Shown here piece after piece: positions 13,348-25,984 of a stretch of 64,000 bases of DNA (the stretch's first letter is position 1; every line of letters begins with the position of its first letter). Where the stretch lies: positions 16,625,229 to 16,689,228 of the forward strand of contig CM060104.1 in NCBI GenBank assembly GCA_030522415.1, in the 5' to 3' direction. Below the pieces are notes generated by a model. The model worked only from the letters and a program-made list of their open reading frames with translations. It made no database searches and was not told where the DNA came from. A program made the translations under genes and the position numbers. This DNA comes from Channallabes apus. Taxonomy: Eukaryota; Chordata; Actinopteri; Siluriformes; Clariidae.

Positions 13348-14255
13348 TCTCCAGCATGATGCTGTATGTTTACAAGACATTCGTATATAAACCTTTGAGT
13401 CACTGAACTCCATAACTGACAGTTATGAGTGAGTGTGTGTGTGTGTGTGTGCGTGTGTGTTTTCTAACTTTACAGTATATCTGTAGGTTAACCAATACAG
13501 AATGTAAAAGAATGACATAATTCACATTAAACCTTTAAACCTAAAGCGATATAATGAGACTCTGAAATTTCTTATACTTAAAAAAACAATACAGTAATGC
13601 CTAACATCATGATAAGTAACTCAAATACAAGGTGACTAGAAATTAGGATGTCTGTACACAGAACCATCTTTTACAGTATTACGCACTATAACACAGAAAA
13701 AGGTTTTTCCTACACTGAAAAAATACCCATAAGCCACAATTCCCCGCAAAAGCTGTGTGTGAAGCAGTGTGCCATCACAGACCCTAAGCCCGCCTGCCAA
13801 GAGCAGAGATGTAATGTTGTGTGGAATGATATACAGGCAACCAGAGAAAGCTTCCACTGTGCATTCAATGACCCTGAGAAAGAGGAACCAGGAGGAAGAA
13901 GCAAGAGTTCTGCTTATCCACCCCCACCCCGTCTCCACCACATTACTGTGTACTGAGTGAGAGGAAGAGATTCTCCATGCTGAGAAATGTATCTTCACTC
14001 TGTAGGGGATGAAAAATACCCCTGGGATTATCCTGCCTGCCCGATACTCAAACAGCCTCTGAGCCCGAAGTCACTTAGCTGGAAGCTCCTAGGGTGCAGG
14101 ACTACTACAGATCTCCTCAGCGCACATTACACTACTCTCTCTCTCTTTTACACACACACACACACACACACAGTTGTCAGTTATGGAATTCAGTGACTCA
14201 AGAGTTTATATATAAATGTCTAGTAAACATACAGCATCATGCTGGAGATTAAAAT
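13348..14255. mobile_element. unclassified element with ~75-bp inverted repeats
   Basis: 13350-13427 (ATCTCCAGCATGATGCTGTA through CATAACTGACAG) is repeated inverted at 14171-14253. Inside the arms sit (TG)n (13428-13460) on the left and (CA)n (14150-14172) on the right, so the microsatellite seems to be part of the terminal repeat. The interior has no recognisable transposase. Confidence 0.6.
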
Positions 14256-15686
14256 GTTACATGTTGACATTTCAGTGTTACAGATGACTGCAGTGGCTCA
14301 CAAATAAAATGCAGAAAAGTGCTTTAAAAAAAAAAAAAAGAAAGAAAGTCCAAGATTTCTGTACTTAAATGTTTATATCTTCTGCACTAGTAAGCTGGAT
14401 GTTACTAAGAGTTTCAGATGTGACAATATGCTTGCGGTGCCCCACTTTTCCTTATAAAACTACACAACATAGTTCATGCAAGAAGTGATCTTCTTGAATT
14501 TTATTCCTCTTTTATTTTAGAAAGCCTCTTCATTTTACAGATTTATCCTTCCGACTTTTCCCCACTAATATGTATCTTATTTCGGATATTGTAATGAACA
14601 GTCTACTTGTAGTCTGCTCTACACATCTCAGTGATGTGCTCTTTACCAGGCTGGGTATTTCATCCTCCAGCATACTTATTTCCACTCACAAGCACACCAG
14701 GGACCTTAGCAGTGCTCAGATGTGCCATCACTAAATATCCACTAATTTTTAACAGACATGTGAGTCATCTAAATTAATCAGCTAATTAAAGAATAGCAGT
14801 TCTACATTTTGGCACTTTCTATTTGTTGTCTGTATCCAGGAAGAAGGTTTTAAATAAAAAGGTCTCTATAACTTCCCTACACATATTTCATTTTTACATT
14901 GAATAGTTAGTGCAGATATTTAATATAGATCAAATGCACCTGCTGAATGGTCCCTTTGTACATATTAAGTGAGTTGATGCAATCACTGGTGCTCTACAGT
15001 AGAACCTTTATGTGATGCTAAAAGCACTTTATGTAGACCATAAGGTTTATTAAGGCCAATTTACACTAGATCCATTTTGGAAATCTTTCACTTGCAGACA
15101 CAAATGAAGGGTAGCATCACACAATCACACTTTCTATATGCAGCAATCTTTTTTTTTTTTTTATAATAATCTACAGGGTGTCACAAAAGTCTTTGTACAT
15201 AGGGGAAATTAAGACATTAATTTTATAGTTTCCCAGTCCAGCCATGAGAATGATTTCAATATGTTCTTCTTTTGTCAAAGGCATTCCTAACGCCTATCTG
15301 AATTGAAATATGAGGGATGTTTAAGTCAAACTGGGACTTTTAGTTGTGCAGAATAGCAAAATGCAGTTATGAATGTAAAACTCCCGTTATTTCTCTAGAT
15401 AATCCTCTGCTACACTAATGCACTTATATGAAATGCTGACCTCCCAGGAACTCTTTTAATGGCCCAAACATGTGAAAATGACTTGGAGCTTGTTCACGAT
15501 GTACGGAGGATGTGACAACAACTCCCAGTCGAGTTCCCGTACTGCACAAGTAGTGTTCACAAATGATATGCCTACAGTTCTCACAGAAAAAGTGAAACTA
15601 CTTTATTATATAGATTCACTACACACAAACTGGTATATTTTAAGTGTTTATTTCTTTTAAATCTGATAATTATGGCTTACAGCTAA

Positions 15687-16736
15687 CGAAAACCCCAAAT
15701 TCAGTATCTCAGAAAATTTGAATATCACTTAAGACACAGAAATGTTGGACTACTGAAAAGTATGAACATGTACACCACTCAATATTTAGTCGGAGCACTG
15801 CATGCAACAATTACTGCATAAATGTGTCGTGGCCTGGAGTTGATCAGTCTGTGGCACTGCAGAGTTGTTATGGAAGCCCAGGTTGCTCTCAAAGCGGCTG
15901 CATTGTTGGATCTGGTGTTTTGCATCTTCCTCTTCACCATTCTCAAGATGGGGTTTAGGGTTGGGCGAGTTTGCTGGCCAGTCAAGCACGCGGATACCAT
16001 CCTTAAACCAGGTATTAGTACTTTTGGTAGTGTGGGCAGGTGCCAAGTTCTGGTAGAAAATAAAATCAGCATCCATAAAGCTGGTCTGCAGAGGGAAGCA
16101 TGAAGTGCTCTAAAACTTCCCGGCACACGACCTTGGACCTGATAAAACACAGTGGACCAACACCAGCAGATGACATGTCTCCCAAAACCACCACTGATTA
16201 TGCAAACTTACACTAGACCTCAAGCAACTTGGATTCTGTATCTTTTCTCTTCCTCCAGACTCTGGGATCTTAATTTCAAAATTTACTTTTATCTAAAAAC
16301 AAAGGACTTTGGCCCAGTGAGCAACTGTTCTGTCCTTTTTGTTCTTAGCCCATGTAAGTTGCCTCTGACGTTGTCTCTGGTCCTGGACATGTCTGTGCGT
16401 GGTGGCAGCACTGAAGCTGAAGACTCCAGCTGCAGTCCACTCCTTGTGAATTCCCCCAAATTCCTAAATGAGCTTCGTTTCACAATCCTCTTAAGCCTAC
16501 ACCTTTTATACTGCATTTTTTTCTTTCATAAAATTTTCCATTAAAGTGTTTGGATACAGCACTCTATGAAGAGCCAGGCTACTGAACCAGACTGAGAGAA
16601 CATTTAAAGACTCAGGAAACCTTTGCAGCTGTTTTGAGTTAATTAGGTGATTAGAGTGTGACACCATGATATCGTCAATATTGAAGTTTTTCACAATATT
16701 CTAATTTTTTGAGATACTGAATTTTGGGTTTTCATT
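15687..16736 (-). mobile_element. Tc1-family transposon with pseudogenised transposase
   Basis: Inverted termini: AACCCCAAATTCAGTATCTC at 15697 and GAGATACTGAATTTTGGGTT near 16711-16730. Two overlapping minus-strand frames together give FYQNLAPAHTTKSTNTWFKD, GIRVLDWPANSPNPKPHLEN and ATWASITTLQCHRLINSRPR. A frameshift separates the blocks. The catalytic Asp (Q-D-L-A-P-A-H in active relatives) is Asn. Confidence 0.88.
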
Positions 16737-17042
16737 AGCTTTAAACCATAATCAAAATGGTTAAATATTTGAAATATATCAGTCTGTCTAATGAATCTAC
16801 AGGTTGTCCATTAGTTTCCACACCCCATACTACCCAGGCACTGCATGCAGTGCCAGTCCCAATCGAGAGATTTGTTAAATGTTAATGTTTGAGACATTAT
16901 AAAACTGCATCATATGTTTCCCCTAACCAGTTTGTCATGTATTTCTTTATTCTTTATTTGTAAATTTCAAATACAAGTAAATCTGAGTATTTTAAAATTG
17001 TAATTAATCATGATTACATTTTTTCACATATAGCGCCTCACT

Positions 17043-17372
17043 GGCACGGTGGTGTAGCGGTTAGCACTGTTGCCTTACACCTCCAGGGTCCGGGTTTGAT
17101 TCCCAGCCAGGCTCAATTCCAGTCTCTATGTGCATGGAGTTTGCATGTTCTCCCCGTGCTTGGTGGGTTTCCCCCGGGTACTCCGGTTTCCTTCCACAGT
17201 CCAAAGAGCTGCAGGTTAGGCTAATTGGCATTCCCAAATTGCCCATAGAGTGTGTGTGCCCTGTGATGGATTGGAGACCTGTGAAGGGTGTACCCTGCCT
17301 TGTGCCTTAAGCCTCCTGGGATAGACTCCAGGCCCCTGTGACCAGGATAAAGCAGTATAGAAAATGAGTGAG
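17043..17372 (+). mobile_element. V-SINE, nearly full length
   Basis: The tRNA-like head GGCACGGTGGTGTAGCGGTT then AGCACTG has A and B boxes (GGTTTGATTCCC). The V-region follows with GGAGTTTGCATGTTCTCCCC and CCGGTTTCCTTCCACAGTCC, ending AGAAAATGAGTGAGTGG. This is the standard vertebrate V-SINE/DANA-like order. Confidence 0.88.
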
Positions 17373-17410
17373 TGGTTTCAATGAATCAGTCCAGGAGCGT
17401 TTGCAGTATA

Positions 17411-17451
<41 letters not shown>

Positions 17452-17452
<1 letters not shown>

Positions 17453-18214
17453 TCTAGCATACTCAGTAAAACCTAACAGCTGTTTTACTATAAAACTGGA
17501 CACATCTCTATCTAACTCTACTGATTATTTTCAAGAAGAGTTTTCACACCAAATATTGACTATTGGCGCTTTTCCACTGCATAGTACGGCACGACACGGT
17601 TCAGTTCTACTCACTTTTGGGGGGTTTTCCACTTGGAACAGTACCTGGTACCTGGTCCTTTTTTAGTACCACCTCAGCCAAGGTTCCAAGCGCGCCGAAC
17701 CGTTAGTAAAACGTGACGTGTAAACATGGCTGGTCACTGATTAGCCGGAGAAAATCGTCATTACTGCGTCACTGAACTTGCGACACGAGACAACAGAACC
17801 GATATATTTAGAACAGCCAGCGAAGGATCGCACGCACCTTGTATTAACCGTCGGCCTCTTATGAAACAAACTCCTTCGTCTCGCTGTTAAAAACATCCAC
17901 ATGCCGAGAATGAAGAACACGATGCCGTCGATATGCTCCATTGTTGTGTTTTTGTTTGTGGCGCGTTTACGATGACGTCATGGCAGTAGCGGCGCCGCGA
18001 CTAAACGACACGTGAGTAATTCCGCCCACGCTAAAGCATTACTACACTGCAGTGGAAGCACAAACCAAACCAAACTGCGCCGAACCGAAGTGAGTTGAAC
18101 TGAACCGTGTCGTGCCGTTCTATGCAGTGGAAAAGAGGCATAAGTGTACCCAAGACTTTTGCACAGTACTGTAAGTAAAACAACTGTTAGGTTTTACTGA
18201 GCATGCTGGAGAAT
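17452..18214. mobile_element. outer Tc1-like MITE carrying a second MITE
   Basis: TACTCAGTAAAACCTAACAG then CTGTTTTACT at 17459 is repeated inverted at 18174-18205. Next to the right arm is GACTTTTGCACAGTACTGTA, a common Tc1-type terminus. The left side abuts a (TA)n tract (17413-17450). A separate long-TIR MITE lies inside at 17564-18140. Confidence 0.6.
17564..18140. mobile_element. long-TIR MITE (Harbinger-like size, class unsure)
   Basis: The left arm CTTTTCCACTGCATAGTACG then GCACGACACGGTTCAGTTC matches the reverse complement of the right arm (18090-18140) over about 50 bp. The interior is GC-rich and CpG-containing, unlike the flanks. The flanks TAT/TAA might be a 3-bp Harbinger-type duplication but do not match exactly. 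Confidence 0.7.
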
Positions 18215-21200
18215 ATGAGTTTTTCTGGTAACTTTGTCATTTGCTCCTTTCTATTTTCTTGCAAAGCCCAGAAGCCTACATTAGGTTTTTTGTGTTTACA
18301 TTTGAAAACCGGTCTGTCCTGTAATGTGTTGTTTTCAGTCATTGTGTTCGGCCCCTTACTTACTTAAAGAAAAATACTTGGGAGTAAAACACATGCAACA
18401 ACAACTTTCAAGCAAGCATTGGGGTGAGGTAAAATCAGAAGGGACAACCAGTGGTTTGCCTATGTTATGTGATGGTTCAGTTTGATGAAGAAACTCGTGT
18501 ACATAACATGCTTTCTTCTCTTTGGTCACGCTTCTCTACTCTAAAAACAAATTAAACTGAGAAGTGCGAATGGAGAAAGGTACCACAGGAAAAGGTGTTA
18601 CTGGAAAGAAAGTTGCTGAAGCATTGTCTTTATTAATTTATTTGTTTGTCATCTTTAAAGTCACAGCTTTGCTGGACCACAAAATTAGCTAAAAGCCTAA
18701 AAGAGAGTTTATGAAATCATCAGTCAAAAAAAAGGAGTGTTGCATTTGCAAGTGTTGCATTTGATCAAATCTGAAAATCCATTTCAGACTAACGCTTTTT
18801 GTCCTCACCACACTAGGACACTCTGTGCTGGGCGAGGGATATGAAGCCTGTTTTTGCTCAGTAATGTCTCCTTGGGGGAGATTAGATCACTAATGGTGAG
18901 TTCACCTCACGCACTGATGTCATTCACAACGACAGCATGGTCCTTGGAGAGAAGCTAGGCCATCGGTCGTATCTCATTGTGCCAATAATCTGCTCATTAA
19001 ATCAATCACTTGGTTAAAATCACGTAGATAATCACCAATTATCCAGTGTTGGAGATGTGCCTTCTACTGACCTTTTGATTTCACTGCATCTAGATTTCAT
19101 GATCAAGATAACACTGGCATTTATTATGGAAATGTACAAAGTGTCGCACAATGTGCATACATTTTGCAGATGGAAAAAAACAAGAATTAGAGAAACAGAG
19201 ATCATTTCCACCAGTAAAAATGATGAATAAAGTATGCCCCCAAATGATGCAAATCATGTTTCGCATTACAGCATGTTAGGGAAAAAAGAAAATCCAGCAT
19301 CTCAAGTAAACACTGACAGATGGCAAGTATGCACTATGGGTTGGTGCATAAGACATAAGAACAGCAGAGACGATGTTGTGCTAAAATCCTCATTTATGTT
19401 GTCTCACCAGAGCACAAGGGCTATATAAAACTAAGTCTTGTACCGAAGGCTCATTTTCACCTGCGGAGAAGAGCACTTTAACATTGCGGAAAATGTGAGT
19501 CTCTGAAGTGAAACAAAACTGGAAAAGTAAAACCGCAACTCTGAGAATGTACCCAGTTGACCTTTCGCAGATATCATTGTTGGGCTGGTTACGGTACTGT
19601 AGAGGAGCCTGAGTGTTTGGTAATGCGAGCTCTTGATGATTTCTCACAACTAATAATATGCAGTGGGTTCTACTTTACTCTTTCTCTCTGTGAGTAAACG
19701 GATCCCAGCTCCTGCAGACCTACTGTAAAAGAGGAAGAAAAAAGGCGGGTTAAATTAAGAATCTGTTAAGCTTTGGGACTGGTACAACAAAGCAGCCATT
19801 AAGGTTCCCTTTATTTTGTGCTTACCATTTCCCTTAGGTTTTTTTTTTTTATCATCACTATTCAAATTGCGTAATGTTAATTAGGGCCTAACATACTTTA
19901 AAACATCAATAAAACAACTTGTATAAACTTGTGAAACTTTCTTTATGGAACATATTGCAACATTTCTCCAACTCGCGTATCCGCAAGAGATCGACTCTTC
20001 AGGCTTATTCTCTCCTAATTTTCACTCTGCTGCTGCAATCAATTAGCGTCTATTAAGGCTAACTTTATATGCTGCGGTTCCTCCCCCAGCTTTCACTCTC
20101 CCACACGACAAGAAAGTGATGCTTTGGGCAGCAGAAGAGACAGAACGTCACATCTGCTAGAAGTCCGTGTTCCTGCACAAACACCTGAACATGAGATGAA
20201 ATTATCCATGTCACAGACATCACAATATGTGACAAGCGGCTAGAGGGGAACTTGAGGAATGAACACAAGGCCCGATATTGACATTATTCAAGGAAAGCCC
20301 TGAGGCAAAATATTCACTGAGAAGCAGTGCAATAAGCCTCATGTTGTGTCCCATAGCTCAGCCCATGAGGGAACTATCAGCATAATTGAAATAAATAAAC
20401 TCAGCAGGGGAAAAAAGAAATAAATAAATAAATAAAAGTTTTCACCACAGCATAACCAGGTTAACTCCTCCTGTAAAAATAACCCCCTCTCACTTATGTA
20501 CCTTCACATAAATTATTTAAATAAGTGTAGGAAGCGAGTCATTTGCATATAGATAAAAGTCAGTTTAATATTGTAAATTACCTTTTTATGCGGCAATCTA
20601 GAGGATTTCGCTTTAATCTCTGAATAAACCTGTCTTTGCGGTTCTTCATGAACCTTCAGTGGGATGTGCTGATGTGAGGTGAGCCACTCTGTGCGTGCGC
20701 GTGCGTGTGTGTGTGTGATGGGTGGTGATGGGGTCTGGGTGGGGGGTGGTCGGGGGTGTTTCAGGGACAGAATGAAGATATCACAGGGAAAGGTTTTCGA
20801 TTCATCCTGCACCTCCCCTGTAATTAATAGATTATTTACGCATGCACACTCCTGTCATTCTCTCCCTGGGCATCTCATTAGTGCTCTGACCTCTTTGCCC
20901 AGAACCAGAGCTGCTTCCCTGACCACGGTTAGACTGCCATCAGCTCACTGGTGGAGAGATGGAAGGGAGAGACAGCCTGATGGAGGATGGCAAGAGAGAA
21001 GGGATGGACGTGCTGATGTTCCCAGCTGCCTGGGCCTGCTTTCGGTATTAGCATGCGCAGCCTCACACCCGTCCTACATGGCATGGAGAGGTGAGAATGG
21101 CAAGGACCCTGCTAAGAGAAGAAGCTCTTTGATTATTCAGTCAGATTCTATCTGCTCAGAAAGAGAAGGACGAATGAAAGACTTCAATCTGATTGTAGGC

Positions 21201-22439
21201 TTAATGCATTTGGACTCATTCAGCATCACAATACTGGATGTTAATGTGCTTATAGATAACATTTTGCTGTAAAACATGAATACAGATACTTATGCTTGTG
21301 TTGGATATTGATAGAACATAGACAACAATTATACTCCAGTAATACCAACCTGGACATCATATCTATATAGAGTATTGATGGAAAAACACACACGTTCATG
21401 CAAATATGGCTAAGCAACACTTTCCTGGCATGCCTGCACTAAGGGCTCTAAATAGGAGTTAAAATACAAAAGAAGCATAAATGACCAGGCAAACTGAGAA
21501 GTATTCAATAAGCTTGATGCATCTTGTCATGCATGAAGTCATTATGTTGTGTAAAAGCATGGAAATCCAAGCTTTTCTTTCATAAGCGAGATGGTCTCAT
21601 ACTGCGTGTTAATATTTTGCTCATTCGATGTAGCAAGGAAAGCATTTCTGGAAAGCTCGCTTCGCCTGTGTAATCTCATCTGCAATCCTCCAATTCCCAC
21701 CGACTTTACGAGCCCTGCTCCAGGGCAAGTGGGACATCGAGCAGAAGCCACAGTCGCACAATCGTATTTCTCATCCCCCACACCACCACTGTGGTGACAG
21801 CAATCACCATGACAATACCAAAACACACTGCCACGCTGGGCCAAGTGCGGGATGAACACAGTGTGAAGCAGCCTCAACATAAAGAGACATGAGGACGGCT
21901 GCTCTAAAAGGAACACGGTCCAAATCAATAGGGCCATTATCAGGGAGCCTGAGCTGAATTAGATGTCACGGCACCCAGGGCAAAAAGAGGAGGGGACGTA
22001 AGACATACACAGTGATTATATAAGACTGCACATTGCAATCAGAGCACTTGGCCCTTTAAGACTCGCTAAGGGTGCATGGTAACAGTTACGTTTTAAGTCT
22101 GCCAAGCTACTGTACATGCTATGCCAAGCTACATACTAAACATTATGCACAAGAGCTGGTGTACAAAAAGGGTTTGTTAATAATAAAAACAAAAGAAACT
22201 TTTACAAAATTATACAAAATATTTTACTGTTATGAAAAACTGAAATACAATTGTTTGCCTTTTTACATTAACACTACCGAAAAGGTAGAATTACCATCAT
22301 GCTTAGTAGAGTGTTACTTCATCGTAGTTAATTCCTAATTCATATCTTATGAAGGGATGCTGTGCAAATGCATGAAATTTGCCATGTGATTATCCACAGC
22401 TGATGTGTTGGTATCAGAAGTAAAACATTCTGAATGTCC
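18215..22439. other. intergenic, low repeat content
   Basis: Comparatively free of recognised transposons, and including the longest non-repeat frame of the window (197 codons at 20679-21272), which shows no protein-family features. 20815-20890 and 21940-22000 have a conserved-element feel but no proof. Confidence 0.5.
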
Positions 22440-22546
22440 ATTTGTTAGTTTAGAAAATGTTAGCAGAGAGGCGGCCGTCATAATGCTTCAAATCAAATCC
22501 CCAGTGTCTATCAACATACCTGGCCAATAAACTGATTCTGAATACC
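22440..22546 (+). mobile_element. short LINE 3' tail fragment
   Basis: TATCAACATACCTGGCCAAT then AAACTGATTCTG closely resembles the tail at 54675-54715, a common fish CR1/L2-type LINE ending. Only the tail is present. Confidence 0.4.
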
Positions 22547-22854
22547 ATTTCCAGGCTATGGAACATATTCTGAACATCTGGTTCCAGTGATGATTGCCGG
22601 GGATCTGGAAGGCCAAGAGTGACAACGAGATACTCATTTGATTGTGTTGTTTGAGAAATCATACAGAATGCACTACAGAATCACACTGCTGCTGTTATTC
22701 CAGGGTTACACACAAGAAGGCATCAGACTATTCAACCTCATTTGGCTGCAGCTGGAGTTGCCATATGCAAGGCTATATCATGGGCCAGTGCTGACACTAC
22801 GTCATTGTCAATACCATCCAAATTTCATATTTCTGGTGCTGATGTTTGACAGAA

Positions 22855-23035
22855 AGCACTGGTGGCTCAATGGTAGGTTTCTCGCCCACCAATGCGGAAG
22901 AAAAAAAACCTGAATGGGAGGGTTGCGTCAGGAGGAGCATCCGGTGTTAAACCTGTGCCAAACTTGTTTGTGTGGATGGGTGGTCTGCTGTGGTGACCCT
23001 TTGGCAGGAGCTGCTGAAAGACCAACAACTCTTGT
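22855..23035 (+). mobile_element. SINE with RTE-type 3' tail
   Basis: GGTGGCTCAATGGTAGG (remnant tRNA head) is followed by GGGAGGGTTGCGTCAGGAGG, AGCATCCGGTGTTAAACCTG and CTGCTGTGGTGACCC, the tail shared by fish RTE LINEs and their SINEs. The tRNA B box has been lost. Confidence 0.7.
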
Positions 23036-23539
23036 TTGACAGAAATAAATTCTTTTTCTTTTTCTATAAGAAATAATGGAAACCCTGATCATTTGTTCCA
23101 CAGCCCAAAAGATTCATATAAAAATAAATAACATGAAATATAAAGTAAAACTGAAACAAATTAACCCGCATTTTACTTTTGAAAAAAAAATCTAAACTGG
23201 TGTTAGACGATAGAAGAAGCAAGAGCAGGGGGTTGACTTTCACACACACACAGACAGAATCATTGCTCTGTCGGGAAACTTCTTTAACAACAAACCTCTC
23301 TAATGACACTTGCTTTGCCTCCTTTTGAGGATTTCGCAGAAATGTGACGTTCCGCTGTCGTTAAACAGAATCATCTCGTGCACTGCTACAGCCGTTTAAA
23401 CTTTTTTTTCTTCATGAGGGCCGTTGTTGCAGTACAGATACTAAAGAACAGTCACTACATTTGAAGATGAAATAAAAAAAAAAATGCTTTACATGCATGC
23501 ACACACATGGTCACAAAGTTATATTCAACAGTACAAGAG

Positions 23540-23792
23540 CGGATGGATGTTGACTATATGAGTGACGCATACGCACCAAGACTGAGCATGGGAGACGATT
23601 ACCCACAATCGCACAGTGCAAAAAATCATTTGTGATCACGGGACATTCGGTAGACAAAGCATATACATACTACAATACTTGTAAATCAAGACCTCGCTTG
23701 TAACAAGTTCAAATTTATTATAAAATGTTGCTCGTCTTGCAAATCACTCACAGACCAAGTTACTTGCAATCCAAGGTTCCACTGTATATTGT
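23540..23792 (-). mobile_element. mariner/Tc1-like terminal fragment
   Basis: Minus strand begins CAGTGGAACCTTGGATTGCA, then AGTAACTTGG, GCAAGACGAGCAAC and TTACAAGCGAGGTCTTG, the terminal pattern of a widespread fish mariner-like MITE. The opposite end was not found. Confidence 0.5.
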
Positions 23793-25360
23793 TATACATT
23801 CAACCTTTGAGCTTCCCTGAAGGGACAAACTGAAAAGGCTCTCTTAGAACACTAGTAGAAAACTCTTTTTCCTGTACTGTTTATATGGTAGTATAAGAGT
23901 TAATAGATGATGTAACAAAAAAAGACACGCTGACTTTTATTCAATAAGCCTGATTCATTTTGCTTTGAATAAAACCACTGTTGGTACAAAATAGAAAACC
24001 CATGCAACTAATTAGATCCAGGTCATGCAAGGTCCAATATTTTATGATTACTTTAACCAAGTTAACAAATTTTAAATCTCTCCAGAAAAAAAAAAAAACC
24101 TTTGGTATTTTCTCGTACCTCATGCTCCCCCGGTTTGACTCCTCTTTCAAATACACTATTTAATGTCTACTTAAATAAGCTAATGCCCAGCCATGGCCCT
24201 CCAGAGAACAGCAGTGCCTAGCCGAGCAACAAGGCAACGCTGGCTTATTTAATCGCAGGCCAATACAAAAATTAAAAAAGGACATTTAAGGAATATTTTC
24301 TTGCCTTTTTTTGCACATACACACAACTAATAAATAATCAAAAAGTTAACCAAATACCCCCAATTTTGCATAATGCATTAATTTAGCTCTGGTCCTTTTT
24401 TACACAACAGGGAAGGTGAGCTCACGAGCTTCCTACGCTGTGCATAAACACAGGCAACCTGGGGAGCAGGATTCATAGTTTAGATATGGTCTAAGCCCTT
24501 ACTGTGGGTTCCTTCCTTAGATTCAGAATACGCCTTCAAATTAACTGTGCAAAATAAAAGCAGTGTGATGAATTGCAGCATCTAAATAATAATACTTAGC
24601 CAAGTATGCGTGCCTAAAATGAGATTTTTACCATTACTCACCATTAATGTGCAATTCTGGGACATTCTGTCAGCAATCTTTTACTTTGTTATGCATTGAG
24701 GGTTGGCAACATGTCATGGTGATCATGACTCCAACAAAAGGATGACCCTTTATTTGTGACTCAGCCTATAGCTTTACTTAAAAATGTAACAATATACTGT
24801 ACTCACACATTTTAAGTAATTTAAATAAAACATGTGCATCATTTCCCTTCACTAAAGAGAGAACAACAGTAAAGGCAGAGTGGAGACAGAAAAGGACAGG
24901 AGAGAGGGAGAGAGACAGAGTTAATACAGAGCTACAGAAGTATTTATTGAGCATGCTACAGCAGTAAAAGCAGATACAGGAACAAGAGGGATAGAGAAGC
25001 AAAAAACAAACCACAAACACAAATCAATGACAATCCTTCCCCACAGTGTTAGAAAAAAACAGTTCTTTAATTGTGCCACATCCAAACTGCACTTTTGTTT
25101 CCAAAGATTTAAAAAAAAAAAAAGAAAGAAAAAAAAAGGAAACTATACATATACATTTCTTAACCACCAGTTTAAAAATGTACAGTCCAGTCATGTGAGA
25201 AATATAACCATAAAGCTTTGGCAGCAAATGGTTTATATCTCTTGGTAACCGTTACATTTTTCCATAAAGGTTAAATATCAGCATGTTTGTGGGACTTGCT
25301 TCTGGGAAATACAAAACATGAAACTTTCTAAAAATCTGAACGCTCAGTAAATTAAGACTA

Positions 25361-25380
25361 AAGGCACAAATTTTGGTCCC
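25361..25380 (-). promoter_or_regulatory. adjacent miR-133 and miR-124 seed sites in ptbp2 3' UTR
   Basis: In RNA sense, GGGACCAAA (25380-25372) is a nine-base complement of the miR-133 5' end. Four bases downstream, GTGCCTT (25367-25361) is a 7-mer match to miR-124. miR-133 repression of nPTB through its 3' UTR during muscle differentiation is established in mammals. Confidence 0.55.
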
Positions 25381-25976
25381 ACCAGGTTGTCCCTATTCTA
25401 AGTACTGCTCATCTCAAACTTCAGGCTCATGTTTGTTAGCTATAAATTCATGCAACAGCTGTTCTCTAAACAAGGATTCTCATAACTTATCTAGACATGC
25501 AGAGAAAAATGGTGTATGTCAAAAAAAAAACAAAAAAAAAAACTCCAATATGTAACAACACAGTCAGTGCCTACTACACAAAAAATTTAACATGGCATAC
25601 TGTATCACAACCTTTTGAAAATCACTTGGATACAAGCTAGCACTCAAACTTGCAGTGACCATTAAGCACTAGAATAGTCTGTTATATACACACACACCAC
25701 TGGATCGTTCACCAGGATCCACAATCTTAGCCGATCAAATAAGCATAACAAGACAAATGGTCAAAAAACAAACACGTGGACTTGAGCTTGGAGAGGCAAA
25801 ATTTCACACACACTGTACAGTTCACACAAGGGAAAGAGAAAAAAAAAAAGCAACTGACTTTTTTTTTTCAAAACCATTAACACATTCACAACAAATAAGC
25901 CTACGCTGTCATGTGGTGGATGTCTTGCATTTCTGAAAATGTATGGATATGAAAATGTTTATAATAGTTTGTTGAG

Positions 25977-25984
25977 TAAGGCAC
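25977..25984 (-). promoter_or_regulatory. miR-124 8-mer seed site in ptbp2 3' UTR
   Basis: RNA-sense GTGCCTTA is the 8-mer target of the miR-124 seed (AAGGCAC plus A opposite position 1), about 240 nt after the stop codon. miR-124 control of the PTBP1/PTBP2 switch in neurons is established; use of this particular site is inferred. Confidence 0.5.

Noticed and set aside
13636..13998. 120-codon frames on both strands
   Set aside because: Interior of the inverted-repeat element; no similarity to a transposase or host protein recognised.
15175..15640. Possible mariner fragment (GGGTGTCACAAAAGTCTTTG)
   Set aside because: Only a short terminal-like motif; no transposase blocks or matching far end, so not listed as a feature.
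20679..21272. 197-codon plus-strand frame
   Set aside because: No recognisable domain, no splice or promoter context, crosses low-complexity TG/GGGT sequence; length is plausible by chance.
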